From positions 1-64,000 of the forward strand of contig URKI01000003.1 of the NCBI GenBank assembly GCA_900548505.1: a stretch of DNA of 64,000 bases. Reading direction: 5' to 3'. Within the stretch, counting starts at the first letter, position 1. Each line of letters opens with the position of its first letter. Position numbers and translations under genes: made by a program. This document shows positions 1 to 8,354 of the stretch, one piece after another. The DNA comes from an uncultured Oscillibacter sp. Lineage in GTDB: Bacteria; Bacillota; Clostridia; Oscillospirales; Oscillospiraceae. The notes under the pieces were generated by a model. That model was given only the letters and a program-made list of their open reading frames with translations, searched no databases and had not been told where the DNA came from.

Positions 1-42
1 CTCGACTAGTCGTCGGCAGCGTCAGATGTGTATAAGAGACAG
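1..42 (+). other. Illumina Nextera adapter and index remnant (artefact)
   Basis: Positions 10-42 match the 33-nt Nextera read-1 transposase adapter, including the 19-bp Tn5 mosaic end at 24-42. Positions 2-9 (TCGACTAG) match the Nextera XT i5 index I know as S513, and base 1 fits the end of the P5 arm. This is library DNA left at a contig end, not genomic sequence. Reading frames here that begin MCIRD or MYKRQ are translations of the adapter. Confidence 0.97.
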
Positions 43-137
43 ACCACGCCCGCCACCGCCTTCATGCCGTTTTCTCCTTCTCCGCCCGCCTCGCACTGGA
101 TCAGCCGGGCCAGCAGCTCCCGGTCGGAATATGCCAT
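43..137 (-). CDS. Cell wall hydrolase, SleB-like, N-terminal fragment
   Basis: Partial gene with its ATG at 135-137 and its 3' part lost to the adapter. The 31 visible residues (MAYSDRELLARLIQCEAGGE, then a Gly/Glu stretch and MKAVAGV) match the start of the SleB/CwlJ hydrolase domain, where a Leu-Ala-Arg-x-Ile helix precedes the E-A-x-G-E motif holding the catalytic Glu. Family members cleave peptidoglycan, often spore cortex. There is no signal peptide in front of the domain. An AGTGAGG-like ribosome site lies upstream. Family assignment rests on a short stretch. Confidence 0.7.
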
Positions 138-176
138 GGTTTCTTACCTCACTTCCTCTGCTGCCCCATTGTATGC

Positions 177-213
177 AAAAAGACCGCCGCGGGTGCTTCC
201 CGCGGCGGTCTTT
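177..213 (-). terminator. Rho-independent terminator after the glycosyltransferase
   Basis: A 12-bp GC-rich perfect stem (182-193 with 199-210) and 5-nt loop, followed on the minus strand by TTTTT. It lies just below the stop at 222 and separates that gene from the hydrolase fragment. Confidence 0.9.
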
Positions 214-221
214 GCTGTTTT

Positions 222-1364
222 TTATTGGGCAGAGCCCGCTTTTTGCTCTTCGATGGCCTGACGGAACATGTCCTCCGTCTGTTGGATGGAAAGATCCAGA
301 GCGTAGCGCTTGGCATGCTCGGCATAGCGCTTTTCCATCTCCACACGCTCCTGGGGATGCTCGATCCACCAGTCGATGCGCTGGGCCAGGGCATCGCTGT
401 CCCCGGCGGGGAACAGGCTCTGGCTGTCCAGTGCGAACTGGGGCGTGGCAGAGCGGGGGGAGTTTGCGATGACCGGCACCAATCCGCAGGCAAACGCCTC
501 CATGCAGCTCATGGCCTCGATCTCCGCGTCGGAGGTATGCACATACAGGTCTGCCATGTGCAAGATCTCCAGCAGCCGCTCCGGCTCATAAAACTCCATG
601 ACGATGGGATTGTGGAGCTTTTTGGCGAGGCGGCGGTACTTATTCTCCAGAGGGCCCTTGCCTGCCAGGATCACCTGGATGCGGTCGGCGTAGCGGCTCT
701 TGGCACAGGCCTCGATGAGCACGTCCTGGCGCTTCTCACCGGCGTAACGGCCCACCATCAGCACGTTGAAAAAGCCCTCCATCCACGGCTCCTTGGGCTT
801 TTTCCCATACTGATACTGGGGGCTGATGCCGTTGGAGATCACATGGAGCTTGGCGGTATAGCCATGGCGGCGGAGCTGGTCGGCGATCATGGCGCTGGGG
901 CAGTGGATGTGGGTAAAGCGGTTAAAGAAGCTGTCCCGGAAGCGGTTGTACACAAAGTCGTTCACCCGTTTGCTGTTTCCCATATGCAGCGTAAAGGTAA
1001 TATTTTCCGGCTGGCAGTGGAACGCCGCCGTGTGGGGGATCCCCAGCTTTTCCACATGCTTGAGTCCCATGACACCCAGCGGTGAGGGCATCATGAAATG
1101 CACCACGTCCGCCCAGGCGGCCGCCTTTTCAAACACGTGCTTGTTCGGAATGGCCAGACGCATACCCTGGCTGGTGATCAGATGCTCCACAATGGGGAAA
1201 AAACGCATCTGCCGCACGGCATACTTGTAATCTGCCGGTTTTCCCGTGGCAATGACACGCACCTCGTTGCCGTGCTGGCGCAGCGCCATGGCAAAGCGCC
1301 GGGCGCTGATGGTGGTGCCGTTATTGGCGTCGTCGAACTGGTCAATGACCAAAACGATCTTCAT
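222..1364 (-). CDS. Glycosyltransferase family 4 (GT-B fold)
   Basis: 380 residues from ATG at 1362-1364, which has GGAG 12 nt upstream; a GTG eight codons earlier is less likely. The N-terminus MKIVLVIDQFDDANNGTT is the Rossmann start of GT4 enzymes with a donor-side Gly-Thr loop. The C-terminal half carries the second Rossmann domain with an NVLMVGRYAGEKRQD strand-loop, then DLYVHTSDAEIEAMSCMEAF, the E-x7-E nucleotide-sugar motif. No signal peptide or membrane span, so a peripheral cytoplasmic enzyme. Relatives make glycolipids or surface glycans; donor and acceptor cannot be told from sequence. It is monocistronic with its own terminator. Confidence 0.9.
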   Translation of the reverse strand: MKIVLVIDQFDDANNGTTISARRFAMALRQHGNEVRVIATGKPADYKYAVRQMRFFPIVEHLITSQGMRLAIPNKHVFEKAAAWADVVHFMMPSPLGVMGLKHVEKLGIPHTAAFHCQPENITFTLHMGNSKRVNDFVYNRFRDSFFNRFTHIHCPSAMIADQLRRHGYTAKLHVISNGISPQYQYGKKPKEPWMEGFFNVLMVGRYAGEKRQDVLIEACAKSRYADRIQVILAGKGPLENKYRRLAKKLHNPIVMEFYEPERLLEILHMADLYVHTSDAEIEAMSCMEAFACGLVPVIANSPRSATPQFALDSQSLFPAGDSDALAQRIDWWIEHPQERVEMEKRYAEHAKRYALDLSIQQTEDMFRQAIEEQKAGSAQ

Positions 1365-1462
1365 AAATGGTCTGTTCTCCCTCAACACAGATTTGTTTTA
1401 CAATATGTGTCAGTGTATCATCTTTCCACTGGATTGTCCACAAAAGGCTGGCAAAATATAAG

Positions 1463-1492
1463 AAAAAAGCCATGCCGCAGCATGGCTTTTTT
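1463..1492 (-). terminator. Terminator after the TSCPD gene
   Basis: Stem of 12 bp (AAAAAAGCCATG with its complement) around a 6-nt loop, with T6 on the minus strand. It lies 3 nt below the stop at 1496 and could also work on the other strand. Confidence 0.9.
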
Positions 1493-1495
1493 CGC

Positions 1496-1756
1496 TTACT
1501 GAGCCTTGTCCGCCAGGATCTGCTCCAGGCCACGGGCCAGCTGGTCCGGGCAGGAGGTGGACTTGGCGCCGCAGTGGATGCCCTTCATGCGCTCGATGGC
1601 CTCCTGGGCAGACATGCCGCGCACCAGCGCGCTGATGCCCTGCAGGTTGCCGCTGCAGCCACCCACGACCTCCAGGTTCTCAATGACACCCTGGTCATTC
1701 AGCTCCACACTCATTTCCCGAGAGCACACGCCCTGGGGACGGAAAGAATACTTCAT
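1496..1756 (-). CDS. TSCPD domain protein (TIGR03905 family)
   Basis: 86 residues, the usual length for this stand-alone family. The TSCPD motif sits near residues 66-70 (GAKSTSCPDQLA). Two more cysteines lie at Cys11 and in the GGCSGNLQG turn near residue 34, so a metal or Fe-S role is possible. The domain also occurs at the C-terminus of B12-dependent ribonucleotide reductases, but these small proteins have no assigned function. Single gene, divergent from padR. Confidence 0.85.
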   Translation of the reverse strand: MKYSFRPQGVCSREMSVELNDQGVIENLEVVGGCSGNLQGISALVRGMSAQEAIERMKGIHCGAKSTSCPDQLARGLEQILADKAQ

Positions 1757-1833
1757 ATACCTTTTTCTCCTCTTTTTCTAATCTTTCAACAGGATAACAC
1801 GCCCTGTCCCAAAAGGCAAGCCCCACTTCCCGC

Positions 1834-1890
1834 TTGACAATATCGAATATCGGTATTATAGTGAAATCAGAAATAACGATATTCGATATT
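1834..1890 (+). promoter_or_regulatory. padR promoter with 14-bp inverted-repeat operator
   Basis: TTGACA (1834-1839), 17 bp, TATAGT (1857-1862). A perfect 14-bp inverted repeat, AATATCGAATATCG at 1839-1852 and its complement at 1877-1890, covers the spacer and the transcribed start. This is the layout of a repressor site, and the adjacent PadR protein is the obvious binder. The promoter match is seen directly; autoregulation is inferred. Confidence 0.85.
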
Positions 1891-1907
1891 CAGAGAGGAG
1901 GCGCTCC

Positions 1908-2234
1908 ATGGCTCGGGAAAAATTCCACACCCTGACGGAGCAGATGTTCTACATTCTGCTGTGCCTGACCAAGGAGCAGTGCGGCACGGACATCATGGCC
2001 GCCGTGTCCGCCCTGACAGGCGGCCGGGTCAATGTGGGGCCCGGTACGCTCTATAACCTGCTGGAGCAGTTCCAAAGCGCAGGCATGATCGAAGAGACCA
2101 AGGTGGAGGGCCGTCGCCGCAGCTACCGCATCACCGCGGCGGGGCGGCAGGCGTTGGACGAGGAATACCGGCGTCTTATCACGCTGGCGGAGGACTACCG
2201 GCGCATTCTGCCGGAGGAAGGAGCGTCCCTATGA
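1908..2234 (+). CDS. PadR family transcriptional regulator
   Basis: 108 residues, a PadR winged helix with a short C-terminal helix. The recognition region is the conserved V-GPGTLYNLLEQF segment near residues 44-57, followed by the wing with GRRRSYRIT. ATG follows a GAGGAGGCGCTCC ribosome site. The stop overlaps the start of the DUF2812 gene by ATGA, so the two are co-translated. PadR repressors often control a co-transcribed membrane or efflux gene in response to a small molecule. It probably controls its own promoter through the repeat at 1839-1890. Confidence 0.93.
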   Translation: MAREKFHTLTEQMFYILLCLTKEQCGTDIMAAVSALTGGRVNVGPGTLYNLLEQFQSAGMIEETKVEGRRRSYRITAAGRQALDEEYRRLITLAEDYRRILPEEGASL

Positions 2235-3646
2235 AGAAAAGGCACATTTACCGGCCGGCGTTCTACTCCTTTTACGACAGCCAGGGCATTGCCGCCCATT
2301 TAGAGCGCATGGCGGCACAAGGCTGGATGATCGATTCCATCTCCGGCGCGTTCTGGCGCTACCGGGCCATAGAACCATCCCAGCTCCATTTCGCCGTCAC
2401 CTACTTCCCCAAGGCCTCCTCCTTTGACCCGGGCCCCACGGAGGGCCAGCAGGTCTTTGCGGACTACTGCGCCCAGGTGGGGTGGGAGCCGGCCGTCCGA
2501 TGGGGACAGATGCAGATCTTCTATACGGACCAGAGCGACCCCGTCCCGCTGGAGACGGACCCGGTGACCCAGGTGGAAAACATCCGCTCGGCCATGCGCC
2601 GCAGCTTCCTGCCGGGTATGCTGGCCACGCTGGCCCTGGCCATATTCCAGCTGGTATTTTTCTTCTGGCGGATGTACACCGGCCCCCTGGACGCGCTCAG
2701 CTCCCCCATCACACTGCTCTCGTCAGCCACCTGGCTGCCCATCGCCCTCATGGCTCTGCTGGAGCTTGGTTTCTACGTCTGGTGGCTGCCCAGGGCCCGG
2801 CAGGCAGCCCAGGAGGGCCGTATGCTCCATATCCGCACCTGGCGCTATGCCAGCCTCTCTTTTGTGGGCATTCTGTTTGCAGCAGAGATCCTGTTCCTGC
2901 TGACCACCTCCCGGAAGGAGCTGGTATACTTCCTCTTCGGTGCGGTGCTGGTGCTGCTGGTGTGCGTACTCACCGCCTCTGCCACCAGTGCCCTCCGGGG
3001 CCTGGGTGCCTCCCGGCGGGTAAACCGGGCCGTGTCCATCGGCATCTGTGTGGTCATCACCCTGGCGGGCATGTCGGCGCTGGTGGCCGGTGTGATCTCC
3101 CTGAGCCGCCGCGGGCTGCTGAACCAGTCCGCCCCGGTGGATACCTACACGGTCTATGGCATGACCTGGGAGGTCTATGCCGACCCCATTCCCCTGCGGG
3201 CAGAGGATCTCACCGGCGCAGAGGAGGACGACCGCTACTCCACAGAGGCGCGTATCCAGTCCTCCCCCCTGCTGACCCAAGCGGACTACAGCCAGGATCT
3301 GCGGCTGGACTGCGAGGAGGAGCTGCCGGATCTATCCTATACGGTGGTGGACGTGAAGCTGCCCCTTTTGTATGACCTTTGCCGGGACTACCTGCTGGAG
3401 CAGTACGCCCGCCGCTCCCCGGACGTGCCGCCGGAGTACATGGACCACGCGGTGCTCCAGGACTGGGCCCCCAACGGGGTAAGTGCCCTCTACCGCCACT
3501 ATACCGGCGACGAGCCCCGGAACCGTTATGTCTTTTGCTGGGAGGGCCGCCTGGCGGAAGTGCGTTACTGGGGCGACGACCCTACCCAGGCCCAACTGGA
3601 ACTGACGGCAGCCGCCCTGTGCCCGGAGGCACTGGAGCTTCCCTGA
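2231..3646 (+). CDS. DUF2812 membrane protein, PadR partner
   Basis: 471 residues. The first ~130 residues form the DUF2812 domain (MKKRHIYRPAFYSFYDSQGI, then LERMAAQGWM). Hydrophobic segments follow near 133-153, 172-195, 214-232, 238-256 and 280-300, then a soluble C-terminal part of about 170 residues. ATGA overlap with padR. PadR/DUF2812 pairs are common in clostridia; many members are thought to respond to envelope stress or drugs, but no activity is established. The C-terminal part is longer than the DUF alone needs. Confidence 0.85.
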   Translation: MKKRHIYRPAFYSFYDSQGIAAHLERMAAQGWMIDSISGAFWRYRAIEPSQLHFAVTYFPKASSFDPGPTEGQQVFADYCAQVGWEPAVRWGQMQIFYTDQSDPVPLETDPVTQVENIRSAMRRSFLPGMLATLALAIFQLVFFFWRMYTGPLDALSSPITLLSSATWLPIALMALLELGFYVWWLPRARQAAQEGRMLHIRTWRYASLSFVGILFAAEILFLLTTSRKELVYFLFGAVLVLLVCVLTASATSALRGLGASRRVNRAVSIGICVVITLAGMSALVAGVISLSRRGLLNQSAPVDTYTVYGMTWEVYADPIPLRAEDLTGAEEDDRYSTEARIQSSPLLTQADYSQDLRLDCEEELPDLSYTVVDVKLPLLYDLCRDYLLEQYARRSPDVPPEYMDHAVLQDWAPNGVSALYRHYTGDEPRNRYVFCWEGRLAEVRYWGDDPTQAQLELTAAALCPEALELP

Positions 3647-3670
3647 TGGGTACTGCACATTCCATACAAC

Positions 3671-3700
3671 AAAAAAGAGAGGCAAATGCCTCTCTTTTTT
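3671..3700. terminator. Bidirectional terminator between DUF2812 gene and spo0A
   Basis: AAAAAAGAGAGGCA pairs with TGCCTCTCTTTTTT around a 2-nt loop. T-runs lie on both strands, serving the convergent genes. It touches the spo0A stop codon. Confidence 0.92.
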
Positions 3701-4470
3701 TATGCACGCAGCAAGTTCTGATTTTTCCGTTCCAGCACCAGCCGATCCGCGATCATGGCGATGAATTCGGAGTTGGTGGGCTTTCCCTTGGCGTTGGACA
3801 CGGTGTAGCCGAAGTACTTTTGCAGCGTCTCCAGATCGCCCCGGTCCCAGGCCACCTCGATGGCATGGCGGATGGCCCGCTCCACCCGGGAAGCCGTGGT
3901 TCCGAACCGCTTGGCCACCTCGGGATAGAGCACCTTGGTGACGGCATTGATGACGTCCATGTCCTCCACGGCGATCATGATGGCCTCCCGCAGGTACTGA
4001 TAGCCCTTGATGTGGGCAGGGACGCCGATCTCGTGGATCACGGCGGTGACCAAAGTCTTCAGCTCCGGGGCGGACATCTGCGGCTCCGGGACAGCGGGCG
4101 TGCACACGGCGCCCATCCGCTCCAGCAGCGCCTCCATCTCGCAGGGCTTGGAGAAGAAAAAGCTCGCCCCCAGGCTCACCGCCTCGCTTACCGCCTGCTC
4201 CGTGCAAAGGGCGGAGAGCACGATGACCTTCGGCGCCCCCGCCTCCTGCAGCCCCATCCGCTTCATGAGGGCAAAGCCGTCCAATCCGGGCAGCACCACG
4301 TCCATCAAAACAAGGTCCGGGTGCAGCTCGTCGCAAAGGCGCAGCGCCTCTGCGCCGTCTCCCGTGGCCCCTGCCACGGTGAATCCCTCAGTTCCGTCGA
4401 TCACATTCCGCAGCATGCCGCGGAATTCTTCATTGGCATCTGCCAGCAATACAGTTCTCCTGCTGTCCAT
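3700..4470 (-). CDS. spo0A: Sporulation transcription factor Spo0A
   Basis: 256 residues from ATG at 4468-4470 (AAGGGAAG upstream); an earlier in-frame ATG at 4548 lacks a ribosome site. The receiver domain has the phospho-acceptor Asp57 ([13 protein letters not shown]) and Lys108. The C-terminal domain has the signature helix [19 protein letters not shown] near residues 200-220. It is the master switch for sporulation, activated by phosphorylation. One oddity: the first acidic pocket reads A-D-A-N where Bacillus has A-D-D-N, so the second Mg-binding Asp is replaced by Ala. It is convergent with the DUF2812 gene. Confidence 0.97.
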   Translation of the reverse strand: MDSRRTVLLADANEEFRGMLRNVIDGTEGFTVAGATGDGAEALRLCDELHPDLVLMDVVLPGLDGFALMKRMGLQEAGAPKVIVLSALCTEQAVSEAVSLGASFFFSKPCEMEALLERMGAVCTPAVPEPQMSAPELKTLVTAVIHEIGVPAHIKGYQYLREAIMIAVEDMDVINAVTKVLYPEVAKRFGTTASRVERAIRHAIEVAWDRGDLETLQKYFGYTVSNAKGKPTNSEFIAMIADRLVLERKNQNLLRA

Positions 4471-4572
4471 GTCTTCCCTTTTCCTTTTCCAAAGTTTTTG
4501 GGCACCGGAGGCCGCTCCCCGGCTGGCCTTCCGCTGCGACGGATTCATGAAGCTTCAAATCACGTTTTCTAT

Positions 4573-4601
4573 AAATTACCATAAACGGACAGGTTTTGCA
4601 A
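4573..4601 (-). promoter_or_regulatory. Candidate spo0A promoter
   Basis: On the minus strand TTGCAA (4596-4601), 17 bp, TAATTT (4573-4578), about 100 nt before spo0A. A CGTCGAA one mismatch from the 0A box (TGTCGAA) lies upstream near 4633. The weak -10 keeps confidence low. Confidence 0.4.
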
Positions 4602-4723
4602 CGGGAAACTGTAAATAAATTCCAAAAATCATTCGACGCTTTTCACATTTTCTCTCATAAGTGGGAGTGCCGCTCTTTTTTTCGGGCTAAAATTGTGGTA
4701 CTGTGGTGAAAAGAGGTGAAATT

Positions 4724-5293
4724 ATGGAACTTTTGGAACAACTGGAGCGCTATGTCCCCTGGAACGAGCAGGAAGAGACGGACCGCCGGGAGCTCCTCCG
4801 GCGGCTGCGCAGCGGCGAGCAGCTCTACACCCGCGAAAACGCCTCGGCCCACCTGACCACCTCGGCCTGGGTGGTGAGCCCGGACCGGCAAAAGGTACTT
4901 CTGGCGTACCATAATATTTTTCACGCCTGGACCTGGCTGGGAGGCCACGCGGACGGAGAGCGGGATCTTCTCGCCGTGGCTTTGCGGGAAGTGCGGGAGG
5001 AAAGCGGCGTGCACACGGTAGTGCCCGTGACGCGGGAGCTCTTCTCCCTGGAGATTTTAACGGTGGACGGCCACGAAAAGCACGGCCGGTATGTCTCGTC
5101 CCACCTGCACCTGAATGTATCGTATCTGCTGGAGGCAGACCCGGACCAGCCCATCCGCCGCAAGGCCGATGAAAACAGTGCCGTGGGCTGGTTCACCCCG
5201 GAGGATGCCATCGCGGCCTCGTCAGAGCCCTGGTTCCGAGAGCGGATCTATCCCAAGCTCATCGAAAAAGCCAGGCGCTTTCCGCCCCGGTAA
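4724..5293 (+). CDS. NUDIX hydrolase
   Basis: 189 residues from ATG at 4724, preceded by AAGAGGTGA; a GTG seven codons earlier overlaps that site. The full Nudix box is present, GGHADGERDLLAVALREVRE then ESGV, near residues 72-95, with the catalytic Glu pair. It hydrolyses a nucleoside diphosphate linked to some group X; substrate unknown. Flanking N- and C-terminal helices resemble IDI/YfcD-type clostridial members. It is encoded opposite to and between spo0A and spoIVB. Confidence 0.92.
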   Translation: MELLEQLERYVPWNEQEETDRRELLRRLRSGEQLYTRENASAHLTTSAWVVSPDRQKVLLAYHNIFHAWTWLGGHADGERDLLAVALREVREESGVHTVVPVTRELFSLEILTVDGHEKHGRYVSSHLHLNVSYLLEADPDQPIRRKADENSAVGWFTPEDAIAASSEPWFRERIYPKLIEKARRFPPR

Positions 5294-5299
5294 AAGAGG

Positions 5300-5770
5300 T
5301 TACTGCACTGTCTTCCGACCAAAGGGGATGAACAGCATCGGCGCAAAGCAGGCGGCGATGGTGGAAAATGCAATGTGATCGGTCAGCCGCAGGAGCCAGG
5401 AGGAAACTGCACCGTTGAAAAGCATGCCCATCTGTACGACGAAAGGAATCGGGAATGTGGGGACCGCCAACGCCAAGACCACCACAGCCAGATACACCAC
5501 GGAAATGATCCCCGCAGAAGCAGCAATTTCCGCCCGGGTCATGGAACGAAACGCCCACAGTCCCCCCAGGGCCAGCACGATCAAAAACAACACCGCGTCA
5601 AAGATTGCACTCCGGACCGGGTCGGCGGACACATTGGTAACGCCGTCGGCCCCCACGGTCTGAACTACGAAGAAAGCGCCGCCCAGATATACGGTCACAT
5701 AAAAACTCACATAACTGGAAATCAGGCAATAAACGGGGACTCTCCAAAGCGTATGCAGGCGGATGTGCAT
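5300..5770 (-). CDS. Small membrane protein, unknown function
   Basis: 156 residues with four hydrophobic segments near 12-36, 56-74, 84-106 and 120-145. An AAGGAGGG site precedes the ATG. I recognise no family. Converges with the NUDIX gene with a 6-nt gap and no visible terminator. Downstream of spoIVB on the same strand, but a strong terminator lies between, so probably separately transcribed. Confidence 0.7.
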   Translation of the reverse strand: MHIRLHTLWRVPVYCLISSYVSFYVTVYLGGAFFVVQTVGADGVTNVSADPVRSAIFDAVLFLIVLALGGLWAFRSMTRAEIAASAGIISVVYLAVVVLALAVPTFPIPFVVQMGMLFNGAVSSWLLRLTDHIAFSTIAACFAPMLFIPFGRKTVQ

Positions 5771-5823
5771 CGTGATCCCTCCTTATTCTGTTTTCTGATT
5801 CCAGCATAACACATCCAAATGGA

Positions 5824-5853
5824 AAACGGCAGGGGCAAATTGCCCCTGCCGTT
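5824..5853 (-). terminator. Terminator after spoIVB
   Basis: AAACGGCAGGGGCAA pairs with TTGCCCCTGCCGTTT (14-15 bp) in a tight hairpin directly below the spoIVB stop at 5857. Confidence 0.88.
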
Positions 5854-5856
5854 TAT

Positions 5857-6888
5857 TCATTCGGCCGATTTCAGCATAGTTTCAAGGAAAATTCCATATC
5901 CTTTGGTTGGATCATTCAGCAGCACATGGGTCACAGCGCCCACAAATTTTCCATTCTGGAGAATGGGACTGCCGCTCATGCCCTGGACGATGCCGCCGGT
6001 GGCGGCGATCAGCTCCGGGTCGGTGACGCGGAGCACCATGTCCCGGCCGTCGGCAGACGTGCCGGCACTGAGGATCTCGATGTCATAGGCACAGATCTCG
6101 TCGCCCTCCACGTTGGAGAGGATGGCGGCCGGCCCCGGCACCACCTCGTCCGCCCTGGCAACGGGCAAAGCCTCTCCCACATCCCAGCAGGAGGCGTCGG
6201 TCTCCAGATGGCCGAATACGCCGCTTTGGGTATTGGCGTACAGCGTGCCCAGATCGCCGCTGAGGTCAAAGTCGCCCCGCAGCTCGCCGGCGCTGCCTGC
6301 CTCTCCCTTTTTCACGGCTTTCACCGTGGAGGGCAGGATAGAGCCGGAGGAAAACGGCATGAGCTGGGCGGTGTCCACATCGGCGATGCCGTGGCCCAGG
6401 GCACCAAAGGCCCCTGTGGCCGGATCGTAGTACGTGACGGTGCCGATGCCCGCCATGGAGTCCCGGATCCAGGCGCCAATAGAGTAGGTGCCCTGCTCAT
6501 TTTTTTCCGGGAACACACTGAGTTCCAGCTGGCGGCCGTTGCGGCTGACCTGCAGGTCTGTGACGGCGCTGCGGCGCTCCTGAAGCAGCTGCTGGAACTG
6601 CTCCGTGGACTGGACGGAAATGCCGCCGCATTTGACGATCACATCGCCGGTCTGCAATCCGCACTCCCTGGCAGGCGTCTGCCCATCCGGGAGCTTTACC
6701 ACCAGCACGCCTCTGGAAAAGAGCTTGATGCCCACGGTGTGGCCCACAGGCACCAGTTTTTCGGGCAGTGCGGACGCGCCGGACAGGTCTGATGCACCGG
6801 CGGGAACAGCGGCGGCGAGCATCAGGGCCAGGAGCAGCGCCGCTCCGCCCCGCAGCAGCCGCCTTGCCGTTTGCGTTGGTTCATGCAA
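5857..6888 (-). CDS. spoIVB: SpoIVB peptidase (stage IV sporulation protein B)
   Basis: 343 residues from a TTG at 6886-6888. The start is forced: an AAGGGGTGA site lies 8 nt upstream, an in-frame TGA precedes it, and the next Met would destroy the signal peptide (RRLLRGGAALLLALMLAAA). A PDZ domain spans about residues 50-130, followed by the S55 peptidase domain with the catalytic GMSGSPIL serine near residue 305 and GHGIADVDT upstream. In Bacillus it is secreted by the forespore and triggers pro-sigma-K processing. spo0A, normally the next gene, lies two genes away here. Confidence 0.96.
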   Translation of the reverse strand: MHEPTQTARRLLRGGAALLLALMLAAAVPAGASDLSGASALPEKLVPVGHTVGIKLFSRGVLVVKLPDGQTPARECGLQTGDVIVKCGGISVQSTEQFQQLLQERRSAVTDLQVSRNGRQLELSVFPEKNEQGTYSIGAWIRDSMAGIGTVTYYDPATGAFGALGHGIADVDTAQLMPFSSGSILPSTVKAVKKGEAGSAGELRGDFDLSGDLGTLYANTQSGVFGHLETDASCWDVGEALPVARADEVVPGPAAILSNVEGDEICAYDIEILSAGTSADGRDMVLRVTDPELIAATGGIVQGMSGSPILQNGKFVGAVTHVLLNDPTKGYGIFLETMLKSAE

Positions 6889-7039
6889 ATACGATCACCC
6901 CTTCCAAAAAACTGCCGGCAGCTCATGGCGATGCCGGCAAGCGTATTGTTGGCGGAAGGCGTGAAATCTCCCCTTGCAAAAAGCGGCAGCGCCGCCATGG
7001 AGCAGATGCCCAAACCGCGGCGCAGTCGGGAGAAAACAG

Positions 7040-7066
7040 CGCCCCGCAGGAAAATCCTGCGGGGCG
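7040..7066 (-). terminator. Terminator after ftsZ
   Basis: CGCCCCGCAGGA pairs with TCCTGCGGGGCG around AAA, followed on the minus strand by an interrupted T-tract (TGTTTTCT). It starts about 10 nt below the ftsZ stop. Confidence 0.85.
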
Positions 7067-7075
7067 TTCCAGTTT

Positions 7076-8200
7076 TTAATCCCGTTTGTTGAAGATTTTT
7101 AAAATGTCGTCGAACACGTCGTCGGTCTCGTCCTCCACCTTGGGAACATCCACTTCCTTCAGGGGAACGGGCTCGGGTGCGGTGGCAGGACGGGCGCTCT
7201 GCTCCGCCTGGACGCTCTGCATCTTGGGGAGCTCCTGGGCAGGGGCCTTGTCAAAGCCGGTGGCGATGACGGTGACACGGATCTCATCGTCCATGGTCTC
7301 GTCGAAGGTGGCGCCGAAGATGGTGAGGGCGTCGGGATGGACGGCCTCCTGCACCAGGGACGCGGCCTGCTCCACTTCCTCCAGGCCAATGTCCATGGAG
7401 CCGGTGATGTTGATGAGCACGCCCTTGGCGCCCTCGATGGACGTCTCCAGCAGGGGGCTGGAAATGGCCATCTTGGCAGCCTCTTCCGCCTTGCCCTTGC
7501 CGGCAGCCCGGCCCACGCCCATGTGGGCCATGCCCGCGTTCTTCATGACGGCCGTCACGTCGGCGAAATCCAGATTGATAAAGCCGGTATCCCGGATCAG
7601 GTCGGAGATGGACTGCACCGCCTGGCGCAGCACGTCATCGGCGATCTCAAAGGCGTTTGCAAAGGTGATCTTCTGATCGGTGGCATGCTTGAGCCGGTCA
7701 TTGGGGATGATGACCAGGGAGTCCACCCGGTCCTTCAGTTCGGAAATGCCCGCCTCGGCGGCCCGCATACGGCGGGGACCCTCAAAGCCGAAGGGCTTGG
7801 TCACCACGGCCACCGTGAGGATATCCATCTCCTTGGCGATCTCCGCCACGATGGGCGCGCCGCCGGTGCCGGTGCCGCCGCCCATGCCGGCGGTGATGAA
7901 CACCATGTCCGTATCTTCCAGAGCCTTGGCGATCTGCTGACGGCTCTCCTCGGCGGACTTGCGGCCCACCTCGGGGTCGGAGCCGGCGCCCTGGCCGTGT
8001 GTCAGCTTTTCGCCGATCTGGATCTTGTATGTAGCACTGGAAACATTCAGTGCCTGCTTATCGGTGTTCACCGCAACAAAGTCAACGCCCTTGGTGCCGG
8101 AGCGAACCATGCGGTTGACCACATTGTTGCCGCCGCCGCCCACGCCGATCACTTTAATATTGACAACGGTATCGGGACCGGTCTCCAATCCAAACGCCAT
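7076..8200 (-). CDS. ftsZ: Cell division protein FtsZ
   Basis: 374 residues from ATG at 8198-8200 with AGGAGG 8 nt upstream. Tubulin-like GTPase forming the division ring. It has the N-terminal [13 protein letters not shown] loop, the GTP signature [10 protein letters not shown] near residue 107 and the T7 loop with NLDFADV near residue 208. After an acidic linker it ends in [15 protein letters not shown], the conserved C-terminal peptide for membrane and partner contacts. It has its own promoter (8284-8312) and terminator, so it is separable from the large cluster upstream. ftsA is missing between ftsQ and ftsZ. Confidence 0.98.
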   Translation of the reverse strand: MAFGLETGPDTVVNIKVIGVGGGGNNVVNRMVRSGTKGVDFVAVNTDKQALNVSSATYKIQIGEKLTHGQGAGSDPEVGRKSAEESRQQIAKALEDTDMVFITAGMGGGTGTGGAPIVAEIAKEMDILTVAVVTKPFGFEGPRRMRAAEAGISELKDRVDSLVIIPNDRLKHATDQKITFANAFEIADDVLRQAVQSISDLIRDTGFINLDFADVTAVMKNAGMAHMGVGRAAGKGKAEEAAKMAISSPLLETSIEGAKGVLINITGSMDIGLEEVEQAASLVQEAVHPDALTIFGATFDETMDDEIRVTVIATGFDKAPAQELPKMQSVQAEQSARPATAPEPVPLKEVDVPKVEDETDDVFDDILKIFNKRD

Positions 8201-8228
8201 AGTGTGCCTCCTACTATCATTTGTGCAA

Positions 8229-8246
8229 AAGGGCGGTGCCGCCCTT
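8229..8246 (-). promoter_or_regulatory. Hairpin in the ftsZ leader, possible attenuator
   Basis: Perfect palindrome AAGGGCGGTGCCGCCCTT, read on the minus strand as an 8-bp stem followed by TTGC within CCCTTTTGC. It lies in the transcribed leader between the ftsZ promoter and ribosome site. It could end transcription early or block ribosomes; the function is inferred only. Confidence 0.45.
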
Positions 8247-8283
8247 GAATGTCGCAATATCCTGTGGTTGCCGGATTTAGTTT

Positions 8284-8312
8284 ATTGTATGACACTTTGC
8301 CGCCGCGGTCAA
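8284..8312 (-). promoter_or_regulatory. ftsZ promoter
   Basis: Minus strand TTGACC (8307-8312), 17 bp, TACAAT (8284-8289). It lies about 85 nt before the ftsZ start and is a near-consensus vegetative promoter. Confidence 0.85.
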
Positions 8313-8354
8313 GTAGCCCTCTGCCTTTTCCCGGAGTTTTTTCTAAAGAAACGC

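Noticed and set aside
26..472. Plus-strand frames starting MCIRD or MYKRQ
   Set aside because: They begin within the sequencing adapter and run antisense to the glycosyltransferase.
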